This document shows positions 17,496-25,769 of a stretch of DNA of 64,000 nt, piece after piece. Each line of letters begins with the position of its first letter. Position 1 is the stretch's first letter. The stretch comes from Bog-159 sp049514955 (lineage in GTDB: Bacteria > Acidobacteriota > Terriglobia > Bryobacterales > Bryobacteraceae). Made by a program: the position numbers and the translations under genes. Where the stretch lies: contig JBEKUO010000001.1 in assembly GCA_049514955.1 (NCBI GenBank), positions 33,252-97,251 of the forward strand. Direction: 5' to 3'. The notes beneath the pieces were generated by a model. The model was not told the origin of the DNA, searched no databases, and was given only the letters and a program-made list of their open reading frames with translations.

Positions 17496-18926
17496 ATGTT
17501 TGCTCGTTGCTTGCCCAAGATCATGGTTCGATTACCGAAATCCCGGAGGCGCTCTTTGCTTTTTGTACGAACGACCCTGTTTTTAGGCTGCGCGCTGGCT
17601 CTCCTAGCGCAGTCCGACCAGGACGCGCAGCCCGCCCAGGACGCGCAAGCCCCGGATGCGCAGCCAGCGCCGGAGTATGGCGGACCCGCGATTTTGAGCC
17701 GCGGTGAAACCCCTGCCATGCTGTCTCCGGCACCGATCGCCTTCCGGCCGTACATTGGCCTCAGCGCGATTTTCGACAACGGCATTGTGCCCGTCTCGGT
17801 CACTCCCACCGGCCAACTACCCAGCCCGGATGTGTATGGCGTGGCGTTGAACTTGGGCGCCTACACCTATCGCTCGTGGAAACACACCACGCTGGGCGTG
17901 GATTACAGGGGCAATTTCCGGCACTACTCGCAACAAACTTACTACGACGGCACCGATCAGTTATTGGCGCTGATCTTGACGCATGCGCCCAGCAAGCGCA
18001 TAACGTTCACCCTGCGAAACAGTGCCGGCACTTATTCCGAGAATTACGGTCTGCCCACCCCACCGGGCATTGTGGATACTAATTACCTGCAGCTTCCGCA
18101 AAACGACATATTCTATGGCCCGGTCATCTTTCTTAGCACGGCCGCCGATCTGACGTTCCACAAGTCTGCCCGGCTATCATTCGATATCGGCGGGGAAGGC
18201 GATCTGGTGCGGCGCCGATCGACTGCCCTTTACGGCAGTACGGAAGGCTCCGCACGCGCCGATATGCAATACCGGGTCACCCGGCACTCCACGCTTGGAG
18301 TGGACTATCGTTTCACGTACTACTCGTACACCAAGGGTTTCGGCAACACGGATATCCACTCCGTGGGGCTTAATTACAGCACGCAGTTGACACGGCATTT
18401 GCAACTGTCCGCGCGCATTGGCGGCGCGCGGGTGCAAAGCTTGAGCCTCGCGGAGGTACAAATCGACCCCGTAGTAGCGGCCCTGCTGGGCGAGTCGGTG
18501 GGTATACAAGTGGCCCATCAGATCAGCTATGTGCCCGACATTATGGCCCGGTTGACCGACACTTTTCGGCGGTCGACGTTTGACGCGAGTTATATCAATG
18601 GGATCAGTCCCGGCAATGGAGTTTACCTCGCCTCCCGAAGTCAGACGGAAACCGTTTCTTATACTTACACCGGTGTGCGGCACTGGAATTTTGGCGCAAA
18701 CGCCGCTTATGCGCGTATGGACGCGCTGGTGCAGACGCTGAGTGCATATTCGAGTTATGGTGGAGGAATCGGGATTACCAGGGACTTGGGAAAGGGCCTC
18801 CACACGGTGCTGCGTCTCGATACCCGTCACTACGACATCCCCGGCAACCAGTTCCTGCGTACAGAATACCGAGCTACGCTTGGGTTGACCTTCAGCCCCG
18901 GAGACGTGCCCCTGGCGTTGTGGTAG
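17496..18926 (+). CDS. Outer-membrane beta-barrel protein
   Basis: Up to 476 residues; the ATG at 17523 is an equally possible start. A signal peptide is visible (SLLFVRTTLFLGCALALLAQ), then a short Gln/Asp/Pro-rich spacer (DQDAQPAQDAQAPDAQ). About 400 residues of alternating-hydrophobicity strands with many Tyr, Ser and Thr follow (YTYRSWKHTTLGVDYRGNF, STLGVDYRFTYYSY), ending in the aromatic residue Trp, typical of barrels. Barrels of this kind accompany exopolysaccharide loci and may serve in export or anchoring, but no homologue with a known function is recognised. It is divergent from the WecA-like gene, with about 190 bases between the two starts. Confidence 0.7.
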   Translation: MFARCLPKIMVRLPKSRRRSLLFVRTTLFLGCALALLAQSDQDAQPAQDAQAPDAQPAPEYGGPAILSRGETPAMLSPAPIAFRPYIGLSAIFDNGIVPVSVTPTGQLPSPDVYGVALNLGAYTYRSWKHTTLGVDYRGNFRHYSQQTYYDGTDQLLALILTHAPSKRITFTLRNSAGTYSENYGLPTPPGIVDTNYLQLPQNDIFYGPVIFLSTAADLTFHKSARLSFDIGGEGDLVRRRSTALYGSTEGSARADMQYRVTRHSTLGVDYRFTYYSYTKGFGNTDIHSVGLNYSTQLTRHLQLSARIGGARVQSLSLAEVQIDPVVAALLGESVGIQVAHQISYVPDIMARLTDTFRRSTFDASYINGISPGNGVYLASRSQTETVSYTYTGVRHWNFGANAAYARMDALVQTLSAYSSYGGGIGITRDLGKGLHTVLRLDTRHYDIPGNQFLRTEYRATLGLTFSPGDVPLALW

Positions 18927-19000
18927 GGCGCGCACCACGACTTCTCGGCAGCAATTGTGAACGGGGCTTGCTTTCATTCGGTTGGTGCAGTCAAGGCGCG

Positions 19001-20101
19001 TCATCCGAGAAGGCCGGCGTAAATCTCGCCCATTCTGGCCGCGGACGCTTCGCGCGAAAACCGGCTCCGAATCGCACGCGCCGCTTGTAGTGCCAGCTTG
19101 CCGCGCAGGGCGCCTTCGCGGATCAACAGACGCAGGGTCTGGGCCAGCCCCGCCGTGTCGCGCGGTTGGAAGAGCATGCCGGTTTCGCCGTGCGCCACCA
19201 ACTCCGGATTGCCGCCCACTCGCGAAGCCACCGCGCAACAACCGCAGGCCATAGCCTCCATCAGCGAATTTGAGAGCGCTTCGGAAAGCGACGGCAGCAC
19301 GAATATATCAATCGCCTGCAGCCAATCGGCGACGCGGGGCGAGGCCGGTTCAAAGAGGCAATCCGGCGGGATGCCCAGCGTCCGCGCGCGGTGCTGTAGA
19401 TTGCCCAGACAAGGTCCGCTGCCCACCAGCACCAGCTTTACGCCGGGTTCGAGGCCGCGCATGGCGGCGAAGGCGTCCAGCAGCGTTTCAAGCCCTTTTT
19501 CAGGCCGTAGCGCGCAGACCACGCCCACCACTAGCGAGGCGTCCCGCAAGACCCGGGGCCTGGCGCCGCGCACCCGATGGAACACGCTGGTATCGATGCC
19601 GTTATAGCAGAGATGGATCAGCCCGGCCGGTGCTTTCTCCTCCTCAAGCATGTGGCGCCGCACGAACTCACAATTGACCACTATTGCGTCCACCAGGTGG
19701 TCGGTGACGCGCAACCCGTGCCGGTAGAGCGGCGGCATCAAAGCGCGGTCGGCCCGCTGGCTGGAGATTACCCGCGCGGTGCCCGCCATACGGGCGGCTG
19801 GCACGCCATACAGATTCGCGGACGTGTCGAAAGTGTGGACCAGGCGGATGCCTTGTTCACGGATATAGGCCGCGATGCGCAGGGCGCCTTTGACGCTGGC
19901 GAGCGACGGGACGGGAAATTCGACGATGGGTACGCCGGCCGCCCGCAATTCCGCGCCTCGCAGGCCTGCCGCATGGAAGCAGCCGACCCGTACATCGAAC
20001 TGAGAACGATCCAGCGACATAGCCATTTCCGCCAGTTGCCGCTCGCTGCCGCCGAGGTCGAGTGCGCGCACCATGAGCAGGACGGGGGTGGGGATGGGCA
20101 T
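19001..20101 (-). CDS. Glycosyltransferase family 4
   Basis: 366 residues. Opening VLLMVRALDLGGSERQLAEM, central CYNGIDTSVFH, donor-domain strands VVGVVCALRPEKGLETLLDA and VLVGSGPCLGNL, and the complete E-x7-E motif in SEALSNSLMEAMACG. GT-B fold, retaining, acting at the cytoplasmic face on a lipid-linked repeat; donor and linkage cannot be read from sequence. It is a single gene convergent to the barrel gene, and its start is about 100 bases from the divergent amidotransferase gene at 20204, so those two may share a promoter region. Confidence 0.87.
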   Translation of the reverse strand: MPIPTPVLLMVRALDLGGSERQLAEMAMSLDRSQFDVRVGCFHAAGLRGAELRAAGVPIVEFPVPSLASVKGALRIAAYIREQGIRLVHTFDTSANLYGVPAARMAGTARVISSQRADRALMPPLYRHGLRVTDHLVDAIVVNCEFVRRHMLEEEKAPAGLIHLCYNGIDTSVFHRVRGARPRVLRDASLVVGVVCALRPEKGLETLLDAFAAMRGLEPGVKLVLVGSGPCLGNLQHRARTLGIPPDCLFEPASPRVADWLQAIDIFVLPSLSEALSNSLMEAMACGCCAVASRVGGNPELVAHGETGMLFQPRDTAGLAQTLRLLIREGALRGKLALQAARAIRSRFSREASAARMGEIYAGLLG

Positions 20102-20203
20102 GCTTCCTCAATGTAGCGCAGGAGAGCGGGCAAACTGATCCCTGGCCGCGCCGGTCCGCCTCCCATCGGATGCTACAGTAAGGGGCAGAGCGGTCTCCAA
20201 TCC

Positions 20204-22132
20204 ATGTGCGGCATTGCCGGATTCTACTTGCGCGAAGGAAATGCAGAGCTCCCTGTCGTGCGCGCCATGTGCGACCAGATCCGCCATAGGGGACCCGACG
20301 ACGAGGGCTATCATGTCGCGGGCGGCTGCGCGATCGGCGCGCGGCGCCTGGGTATTATCGATCTCAGTACAGGTCATCAGCCCATGGCCAATGAGGACGA
20401 ATCCGTCTGGGTGGCGTTCAACGGCGAGATTTATAACTATCGGGAATTGCGCCGCGACCTGCTTGCACGGGGACACCGTTTCTCTACGAATAGCGATACC
20501 GAAACTCTTGTGCACCTCTATGAGGAAGACGGCGTAGAAGGTGTCGCGCGGTTGCGTGGGATGTTTGCCTATGCCATTTGGGATGCGCGCCATCGCCGCC
20601 TGTTTCTGGCTCGCGATCGTTTCGGCAAGAAGCCGCTGTATTATGCCGTGCTGCCGGAGGGATTGTACTTTGCAAGCGAGTTGAAATGCATGCCGGTCGC
20701 GGGCGTGCCAGTCGAAATCGACACCGAGGCGCTACGGCTGTTCTTTCAATTTACGTACATTCCGGAGCCGTTTACGTGCTTTCAGGCGGTGCGCAAACTT
20801 CCCGCGGGCTCCTGGCTGATGTACGACCGGGACGGGAGAGTCCGCCAAGGACAGTACTGGCGGTTCCCTGAACCCGTGGCTGAGACGCCGGCGGACTTCT
20901 CGGAGGCCCAGGCTTGTACGCGGTTACGGAACAAGTTCGACGAAGCTGTGCGTATCCGCATGATCGCCGATGTTCCGCTGGGCGCTTTCTTGAGCGGCGG
21001 CATCGATTCCAGTTCGGTTGTCGCATCGATGGCACGGGCATCGCCGGAGCCGGTGCGCACGTTCTCCATTGGTTTCGAAGAGCGCGGCTTCAACGAGCTG
21101 TCGTATGCGGCGCTGGTGGCCCAAGAGTATCACACTGAGCATCACGAGATTATGGTCCGTCCTGACGCGGTCGACTTGGTTTCCCGCCTGCTGCGGCACT
21201 TCGACGAACCTTTCGGCGATCCTTCCGCCATCCCCATGTTTGTCGTTTCGGAATTTGCGTCCCAGCACGTGAAAGTAGCGCTGAGCGGAGATGGCGGCGA
21301 CGAGTTGTTCGCGGGCTACGACCGATTCCGAGCGCTGGCTAAGCTGCGCATGGCAGATCATGTGCCGAAGGCGATGCAGCGGTTCGTTTCCTGGGTTGCC
21401 GATTGCTTGCCGTATTCGGCTTACGGCAAAAATTACTTGCACGGGATGACCCGCCCAACCGCTATGGAACGTTATTTCGAGTGCAACTTTTCGCCCTGGC
21501 CTCTGCGAAAGGCGCTGTTTCAACCCGAGTGGATGCTACCCGCCGATAGTGTCTATCTAACGCATACATTGGCACACTTCCTGCTACCGGACGATGCCGA
21601 TCTTCTCTCGCAGGCGCTATACTTTGAAACCACGCAGAATCTGCCTGGAGATCTGCTGGTGAAGGTGGACCGGATGTCGATGGCGAACTCACTCGAGGTG
21701 CGCTGTCCAATACTGGATCACGAGTTGGGCGAACTGGCCGCTTCTATCCCGCATGCGTGGAAAATCCGTAATGGGAAGGGCAAATACATCTTTTTACAGG
21801 CGCTTGGCGACCGCCTGCCACCGGCGCTCTTGAAGCGCCCCAAGATGGGATTCGGCGTGCCCCTGGCTGTCTGGTTTCGCGGGGACCTGCGCTCGTTTCT
21901 ATGGGATCACCTTGGCAGCACCGCGTTCCAGCAGCGGGGTGTCGTGTCGCCCGGTTTCGTGCAACACATGCTCGACGAGCATGAATCCGCCCGGCGCGAT
22001 AATTCATACTGGCTATGGTCGCTACTGGTGCTAGAGCTATGGTTCCGTGAATTCGAGCGGAAGCGACCAGCATCGCCGGATCGTTACGATCAAACACACA
22101 CGCCGGCCAAATCCATGTGGGGGCAATCGTAA
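20204..22132 (+). CDS. asnB: Asparagine synthase (glutamine-hydrolysing)-like amidotransferase
   Basis: 642 residues. Class II glutaminase domain begins MCGIAGF with Cys2 as nucleophile, then RHRGPDDEG and FNGEIYNY. The synthase domain has the ATP-pyrophosphatase motif SGGIDSS at about 264-270, then SGDGGDELFAGYDRF and KVDRMSMANSLEVRCP. Within polysaccharide loci such proteins often amidate uronic acids rather than make asparagine; that role here is inferred from context. The last residues (RYDQTHTPAKSMWGQS) are not family-like: they are encoded by the first of the iteron-like repeats, so the native 3' end was probably replaced when the replicon-like segment arrived. Confidence 0.88.
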   Translation: MCGIAGFYLREGNAELPVVRAMCDQIRHRGPDDEGYHVAGGCAIGARRLGIIDLSTGHQPMANEDESVWVAFNGEIYNYRELRRDLLARGHRFSTNSDTETLVHLYEEDGVEGVARLRGMFAYAIWDARHRRLFLARDRFGKKPLYYAVLPEGLYFASELKCMPVAGVPVEIDTEALRLFFQFTYIPEPFTCFQAVRKLPAGSWLMYDRDGRVRQGQYWRFPEPVAETPADFSEAQACTRLRNKFDEAVRIRMIADVPLGAFLSGGIDSSSVVASMARASPEPVRTFSIGFEERGFNELSYAALVAQEYHTEHHEIMVRPDAVDLVSRLLRHFDEPFGDPSAIPMFVVSEFASQHVKVALSGDGGDELFAGYDRFRALAKLRMADHVPKAMQRFVSWVADCLPYSAYGKNYLHGMTRPTAMERYFECNFSPWPLRKALFQPEWMLPADSVYLTHTLAHFLLPDDADLLSQALYFETTQNLPGDLLVKVDRMSMANSLEVRCPILDHELGELAASIPHAWKIRNGKGKYIFLQALGDRLPPALLKRPKMGFGVPLAVWFRGDLRSFLWDHLGSTAFQQRGVVSPGFVQHMLDEHESARRDNSYWLWSLLVLELWFREFERKRPASPDRYDQTHTPAKSMWGQS

Positions 22133-22683
22133 AACGTATGGCGGTTTTGCGTGCTTCGGCGTAAACCAGGGCGTCGTAGCGTGTGCTCAAGCGTAACCAG
22201 GAGGCCCAATCTATGTGCTTGACCGTAAGCAGCACGCTCTCGAACTGGTGCATTGCTTTGCCAAGCTACTGAAAATACAAGGTTTCTTTCGCTACGCTCA
22301 AACCCACTCCTGGATGAGGTTCATTTTGAACGGGTTACGGTCTTCTTATGGTCGGGCACACACTCTTTACGATCAAACCCATGGCGCTTACGGTCAAACA
22401 CACGGCACAAAAACGCTTGCTTTCACTGTAAGTGTTTGTAAAATAAAGTAGTTGTCCTCGCATCTCTATCTCGGCGACGCATGTATATGGAATGGTCTTA
22501 TGGTTTGGTAACCCTAACGGAAGATAGCACTGGTGCGGTGTACAAGGCTGTTTGTGGATGGCTGGCGTGTGCTTACCAATAAAAATACCGCAAAGCCACG
22601 GGCTTCATCGTAAATCGCTAGAACAGAACATCGAAGAAATGTTAAAAAACAGATGATGCAGTCTGCGTTCTAAGGCATACAAC
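22084..22683 (+). other. Putative iteron-type replication origin
   Basis: A low-GC stretch directly upstream of the RepA-like gene carries degenerate copies of TTACGRTCAAACMCA. Direct copies: 22084-22098 (TTACGATCAAACACA), 22292-22306 (CTACGCTCAAACCCA), 22367-22381 (TTACGATCAAACCCA), 22388-22402 (TTACGGTCAAACACA). The last two are 21 bases apart, two helical turns. An inverted copy lies at 22214-22230 (16 of 17 bases match 22386-22402), and a weaker inverted one at 22182-22196. An AT-rich part (around 22580-22660) lies between repeats and gene. Repeats plus adjacent initiator gene is the classic layout of iteron plasmid origins. No protein-coding gene is supported here. Confidence 0.62.
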
Positions 22684-24279
22684 GTGAGCAAACATATCAC
22701 CAAGCCTTCTCTGGTCAACCTGTCCGTTGAGGAAGAGAACCTCGCAGCCATTCCCTTTGCGGTGCTGGAGCGAAGGGTAGGCAAACGAGTTGGCAAGATC
22801 GAGATTAAAGGCACGAAGATCCTTCCTAACGGTGGGGAGATGGAGGTCGTCTGGCAGATACAGGGCAACAACGAATTGGGCCTGCCGACCGAGCAAGACC
22901 TTGATATCTTTGTTGCGCTGGGTGTGCTGACCTTCCGTAACAACTTTGCCAAGACGGTGACGTTCAGCGGGCGGGAGATAGCCCGAATGCTGAATATCAA
23001 CTCCGTACACGGCAAGTTCTATCAGCGGCTGAAGCTGGCCATGGATCGTTTCATTCCGTTGCGTTTCCGGGCGCTTACCGCTACAGACCAGCAAGAAGAA
23101 GTCAAGTGGAGCAACGTATTTCAGGAAGCCAGTTTTTTGTTGGATCGCGAAAGCGGTCGCTGCACCGGCAGCGTTACCTGGACTGACAAACTAATCCAAT
23201 CTATCAACAACGGCTTCTTTCGAGTGCTGGACGCCGGCCGGTATATGGAGCTTGATGGAATTACGGCCAAGCACTTGTACCGCTTCTTTGCCGTGGCCTT
23301 TGAAAAGACCGACCTGATTGTGATGGACGCCCGCAAATTGGCGATGGAGCATGTAGGCATCCTGAACCCACCACACTATTTTTCACGGTTGATGCAGACT
23401 CTCGAACCGGCATTCGACCAGTTGGTCCGCATCCAGGTGTTGGGATCTTATAACGTAATTTCCGCAGAAGACTGGCGGATCGCGATGCACAGGCACCCGT
23501 CTTACGTGCCTGAGCGTAAGAGCCTGATGCTGCAAAGTACAGTTGGTCCAGAGCTAAGCCGCGCCCACTGCCAGAGTATGTTGGAAAAAGCGGGTTTCGC
23601 GTACAAACCAGCCATGACTTGGAGCGAAGCAGCCCAGACGCCAGAAGAATTGTACGCGTTAGAACGCGCTGCATACCTTGTGCAGGCCATGAAGCAAGAC
23701 GGCGTGCTGCCGCATGTGGCTACCAGTTTTGTATCGCGTGCACTCGACTTGGGCGCGGCATCGGGCGAGGGCAGGGAAGCGCTCGACTGGTGCGAGATGG
23801 CAGTGGAGATCTGCAGACAAAAGAAGCACACCGGTCAGAACCTCAAAAACGCTGCCGGGCTGCTAGTCAAGATTATAAAAGATCCGGCCACGCGCACCCG
23901 GTTGCTGGACGAACAGATGGAGTCCGCCGCTAAGGAGCGGTACCGGCAACGCGAGCGTACTATCCTGCGGCAAAATCAAGAAGCCGAAGAACGCGCCGTC
24001 ATACTGGAATACGAACAATTCCGGCACGCCACTGCACAGAGTCTTTTCGAGCAACTCAGCGAATCGGCAAAGCAGGTTCTTGGAAAAGAAAAAGCGGAAC
24101 TGCTCCGGCGCGAAGGCCGGTTGGAGAGAATGGCGCCGGAAGTGCGCGACCGTGAAGTAACAGACCTGATTCTGCAGGATCTTGCGAAGAACGAGGTGCC
24201 GCCTTACAGCAAATGGCTGTTGCGCAAGCGCGCCGGGCAGGCAGTACTACCGTTCGCTTCCGCGGAAAGCCTCGCCTGA
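22684..24279 (+). CDS. RepA-like plasmid replication initiator protein
   Basis: 531 residues, GTG start. The N-terminal ~280 residues match my recollection of the replication initiator A (RPA/RepA-like, winged-helix) pattern: VNLSVEEENLAAIPFAVLE, a strand-rich element GEMEVVWQIQGNNELGLPTEQD, then FSGREIARMLNINSVHGKFYQRL, and YMELDGITAKHLYRFFAVAF. Residues about 395-450 are highly charged and probably coiled-coil (MESAAKERYRQRERTILRQN). The protein would bind the repeats just upstream and open the origin; this is inferred from family and context. It is unrelated to the polysaccharide genes on both sides and lies between a convergent GT2 and a truncated asparagine synthase end. No partition, relaxase or integrase gene is nearby. 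Confidence 0.62.
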   Translation: MSKHITKPSLVNLSVEEENLAAIPFAVLERRVGKRVGKIEIKGTKILPNGGEMEVVWQIQGNNELGLPTEQDLDIFVALGVLTFRNNFAKTVTFSGREIARMLNINSVHGKFYQRLKLAMDRFIPLRFRALTATDQQEEVKWSNVFQEASFLLDRESGRCTGSVTWTDKLIQSINNGFFRVLDAGRYMELDGITAKHLYRFFAVAFEKTDLIVMDARKLAMEHVGILNPPHYFSRLMQTLEPAFDQLVRIQVLGSYNVISAEDWRIAMHRHPSYVPERKSLMLQSTVGPELSRAHCQSMLEKAGFAYKPAMTWSEAAQTPEELYALERAAYLVQAMKQDGVLPHVATSFVSRALDLGAASGEGREALDWCEMAVEICRQKKHTGQNLKNAAGLLVKIIKDPATRTRLLDEQMESAAKERYRQRERTILRQNQEAEERAVILEYEQFRHATAQSLFEQLSESAKQVLGKEKAELLRREGRLERMAPEVRDREVTDLILQDLAKNEVPPYSKWLLRKRAGQAVLPFASAESLA

Positions 24280-24358
24280 TAGGCCGCGCACTCCAATCCC
24301 AGCGAGGCACGTAGGTTGGCCAGGAACTACGGTCGCACAAGGATTTGCCCCCTTTCAG

Positions 24359-25495
24359 CTATTGACCAGCGCGAGTTTCCTTCCACAATTTACGCGCCGG
24401 GACAAAGAAGATGGCAACCGCGCACAGCGCGGCGGCCATCAGCACGACGAAGGTGCGGGCCAGCGAGGAAATTCGCTTTATGGGCCAACTCCTGGGGATG
24501 CGCGAGTCAAGCGCCGCCAAAAGGTAGAAAGCCGCCTGCGCAGTGACGGCTACGGCCCGCCATGCACCCGGCAGCCCAAAACTCGAGCCGGCCATCAGCA
24601 GAAGAGCAAATGGCACCAGCAAACGCCCGAGTTTGTGCGACACAAAGTGAAGCCACATGCGGTTGCCCGGCCCGATGAGCGCCGGAAAAATACCGATCAG
24701 TTGGTAGATCCCAGCCAGCGTCCGCACTTTCCGGCGAAACTCCGCATCCAGCGTGGTGGGGTATTCGTAGGCGATGGCGCCCGTGTCGAAAACGAAACGG
24801 TAGCCCCGGAAGAAACCGCAAAGCGGAAGATAGGAATCGTCCAGCAGCGTATCCGGCGGGATGGGCGAAGCCAGCTCGCGGCGCATGGCGTAAATGCAGC
24901 CGGTACCCGCCTGTATCGAGTGGATGCGGGTGTGGTTGAGCCGGATCCATTTCTCGTAACGCCAATAGAGACCCATGTGGGCTTGTTGTTGCTCTTCCTT
25001 AGCGCCGAGAAAATATAAATGGCCGCAGGCTGCGCCGACCGAGGGATCACCAAGGCAAGATACCAGACTCTTCAGACACCCGGCATCGAGCGGTTGGCGT
25101 ACATCGGTGAAGAACAGAATTTCGCCGTCCGCGGCGCGCAGGCCGGCGTTTAGAGCGGCGGCTTTTCCGCCGCGCGGAACTCGGAGCAGTTCGACGCCGT
25201 CGCGCCCGAATCCGCGCACGATCTCGTCGGTCCCGTCGCTGGATCCGTCTGAGATCACGATAACGCGCAGTAACTCCCGCGGGTAGTCGAGGCGGAGGAT
25301 GGACAGGAGCTTGTCACGTATCCAGTTCTCTCCGTTGTACACAGCCAGAAGGAGGTTTACGGTTTTCGGTTCGAAATGTCTATCGATTTTACGATCACGG
25401 CGCGCAAGCACCGCCAGCAGCAGCGGATAGCCGAGCAGGATATAGACCGTGAAGCTCAGCGAGACCAGAAATACGAGCGCAGAGCCGCTAGGCAT
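24359..25495 (-). CDS. Membrane glycosyltransferase family 2
   Basis: 378 residues. One N-terminal helix (ALVFLVSLSFTVYILLGYPLLLAVL), GT-A domain with LLLAVYNGENWIRDKL, VIVISDGSSDGTDEIV, GGKAAALNAGL and the metal-site region ILFFTDVRQPLD, then LLDDSYLPL and about four C-terminal helices. This is the processive-type layout also seen in hyaluronan/cellulose-synthase-like enzymes and in lipid-linked sugar transferases; the QxxRW motif is not evident, so processivity is not supported. It is the last gene of the minus-strand operon with the flippase and GT39; its start overlaps the stop of a 71-residue gene by eight bases. Confidence 0.85.
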   Translation of the reverse strand: MPSGSALVFLVSLSFTVYILLGYPLLLAVLARRDRKIDRHFEPKTVNLLLAVYNGENWIRDKLLSILRLDYPRELLRVIVISDGSSDGTDEIVRGFGRDGVELLRVPRGGKAAALNAGLRAADGEILFFTDVRQPLDAGCLKSLVSCLGDPSVGAACGHLYFLGAKEEQQQAHMGLYWRYEKWIRLNHTRIHSIQAGTGCIYAMRRELASPIPPDTLLDDSYLPLCGFFRGYRFVFDTGAIAYEYPTTLDAEFRRKVRTLAGIYQLIGIFPALIGPGNRMWLHFVSHKLGRLLVPFALLLMAGSSFGLPGAWRAVAVTAQAAFYLLAALDSRIPRSWPIKRISSLARTFVVLMAAALCAVAIFFVPARKLWKETRAGQ

Positions 25496-25703
25496 GCACT
25501 AAGCGGATCGCGCCCTGGCGTGCTCGGCCGGCGAAATCGTAGTGCCCCGGGCTGGTTTTACCCTCGACGGGGTGGCCGCCCGCGATGATCTTCAGATACC
25601 CCGGCTTGATGTTCCCCCGAAACAAACCGTTCACGATGCCGTGGAACTGGAACCGCTCTTCCACGGAGAGAATGCCGGCCACAGGAGTCGCGCGGTGACC
25701 CAT
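25488..25703 (-). CDS. Small hypothetical protein, 71 aa
   Basis: ATG at 25703; the stop overlaps the start of the GT2 by eight bases and the flippase ends 66 bases upstream, so position and coupling suggest a real gene of the operon. Sequence: VEERFQFHGIVNGLFRGNIKP, IIAGGHPVEGKTSPGHYDFAGR. I do not recognise it. No membrane helix or signal peptide. It could also be the tail of a gene truncated by rearrangement. Confidence 0.45.
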   Translation of the reverse strand: MGHRATPVAGILSVEERFQFHGIVNGLFRGNIKPGYLKIIAGGHPVEGKTSPGHYDFAGRARQGAIRLVHA

Positions 25704-25769
25704 GTGCTGAGTATCGCATAGGTGAACATGGAATATGCGGGTCCTGGCACAATCGAAAATAGTCCCAAG

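Noticed and set aside
22215..22451. Short frame upstream of the rep gene with YAQTH/YDQTH/YGQTH repeats
   Set aside because: The peptide repeats are only the translation of the iteron DNA repeats; no start site, family or composition supports a gene.
22551..22560. DnaA box (TTTGTGGATG)
   Set aside because: Two mismatches to TTATNCACA on the reverse strand; too weak to call alone.
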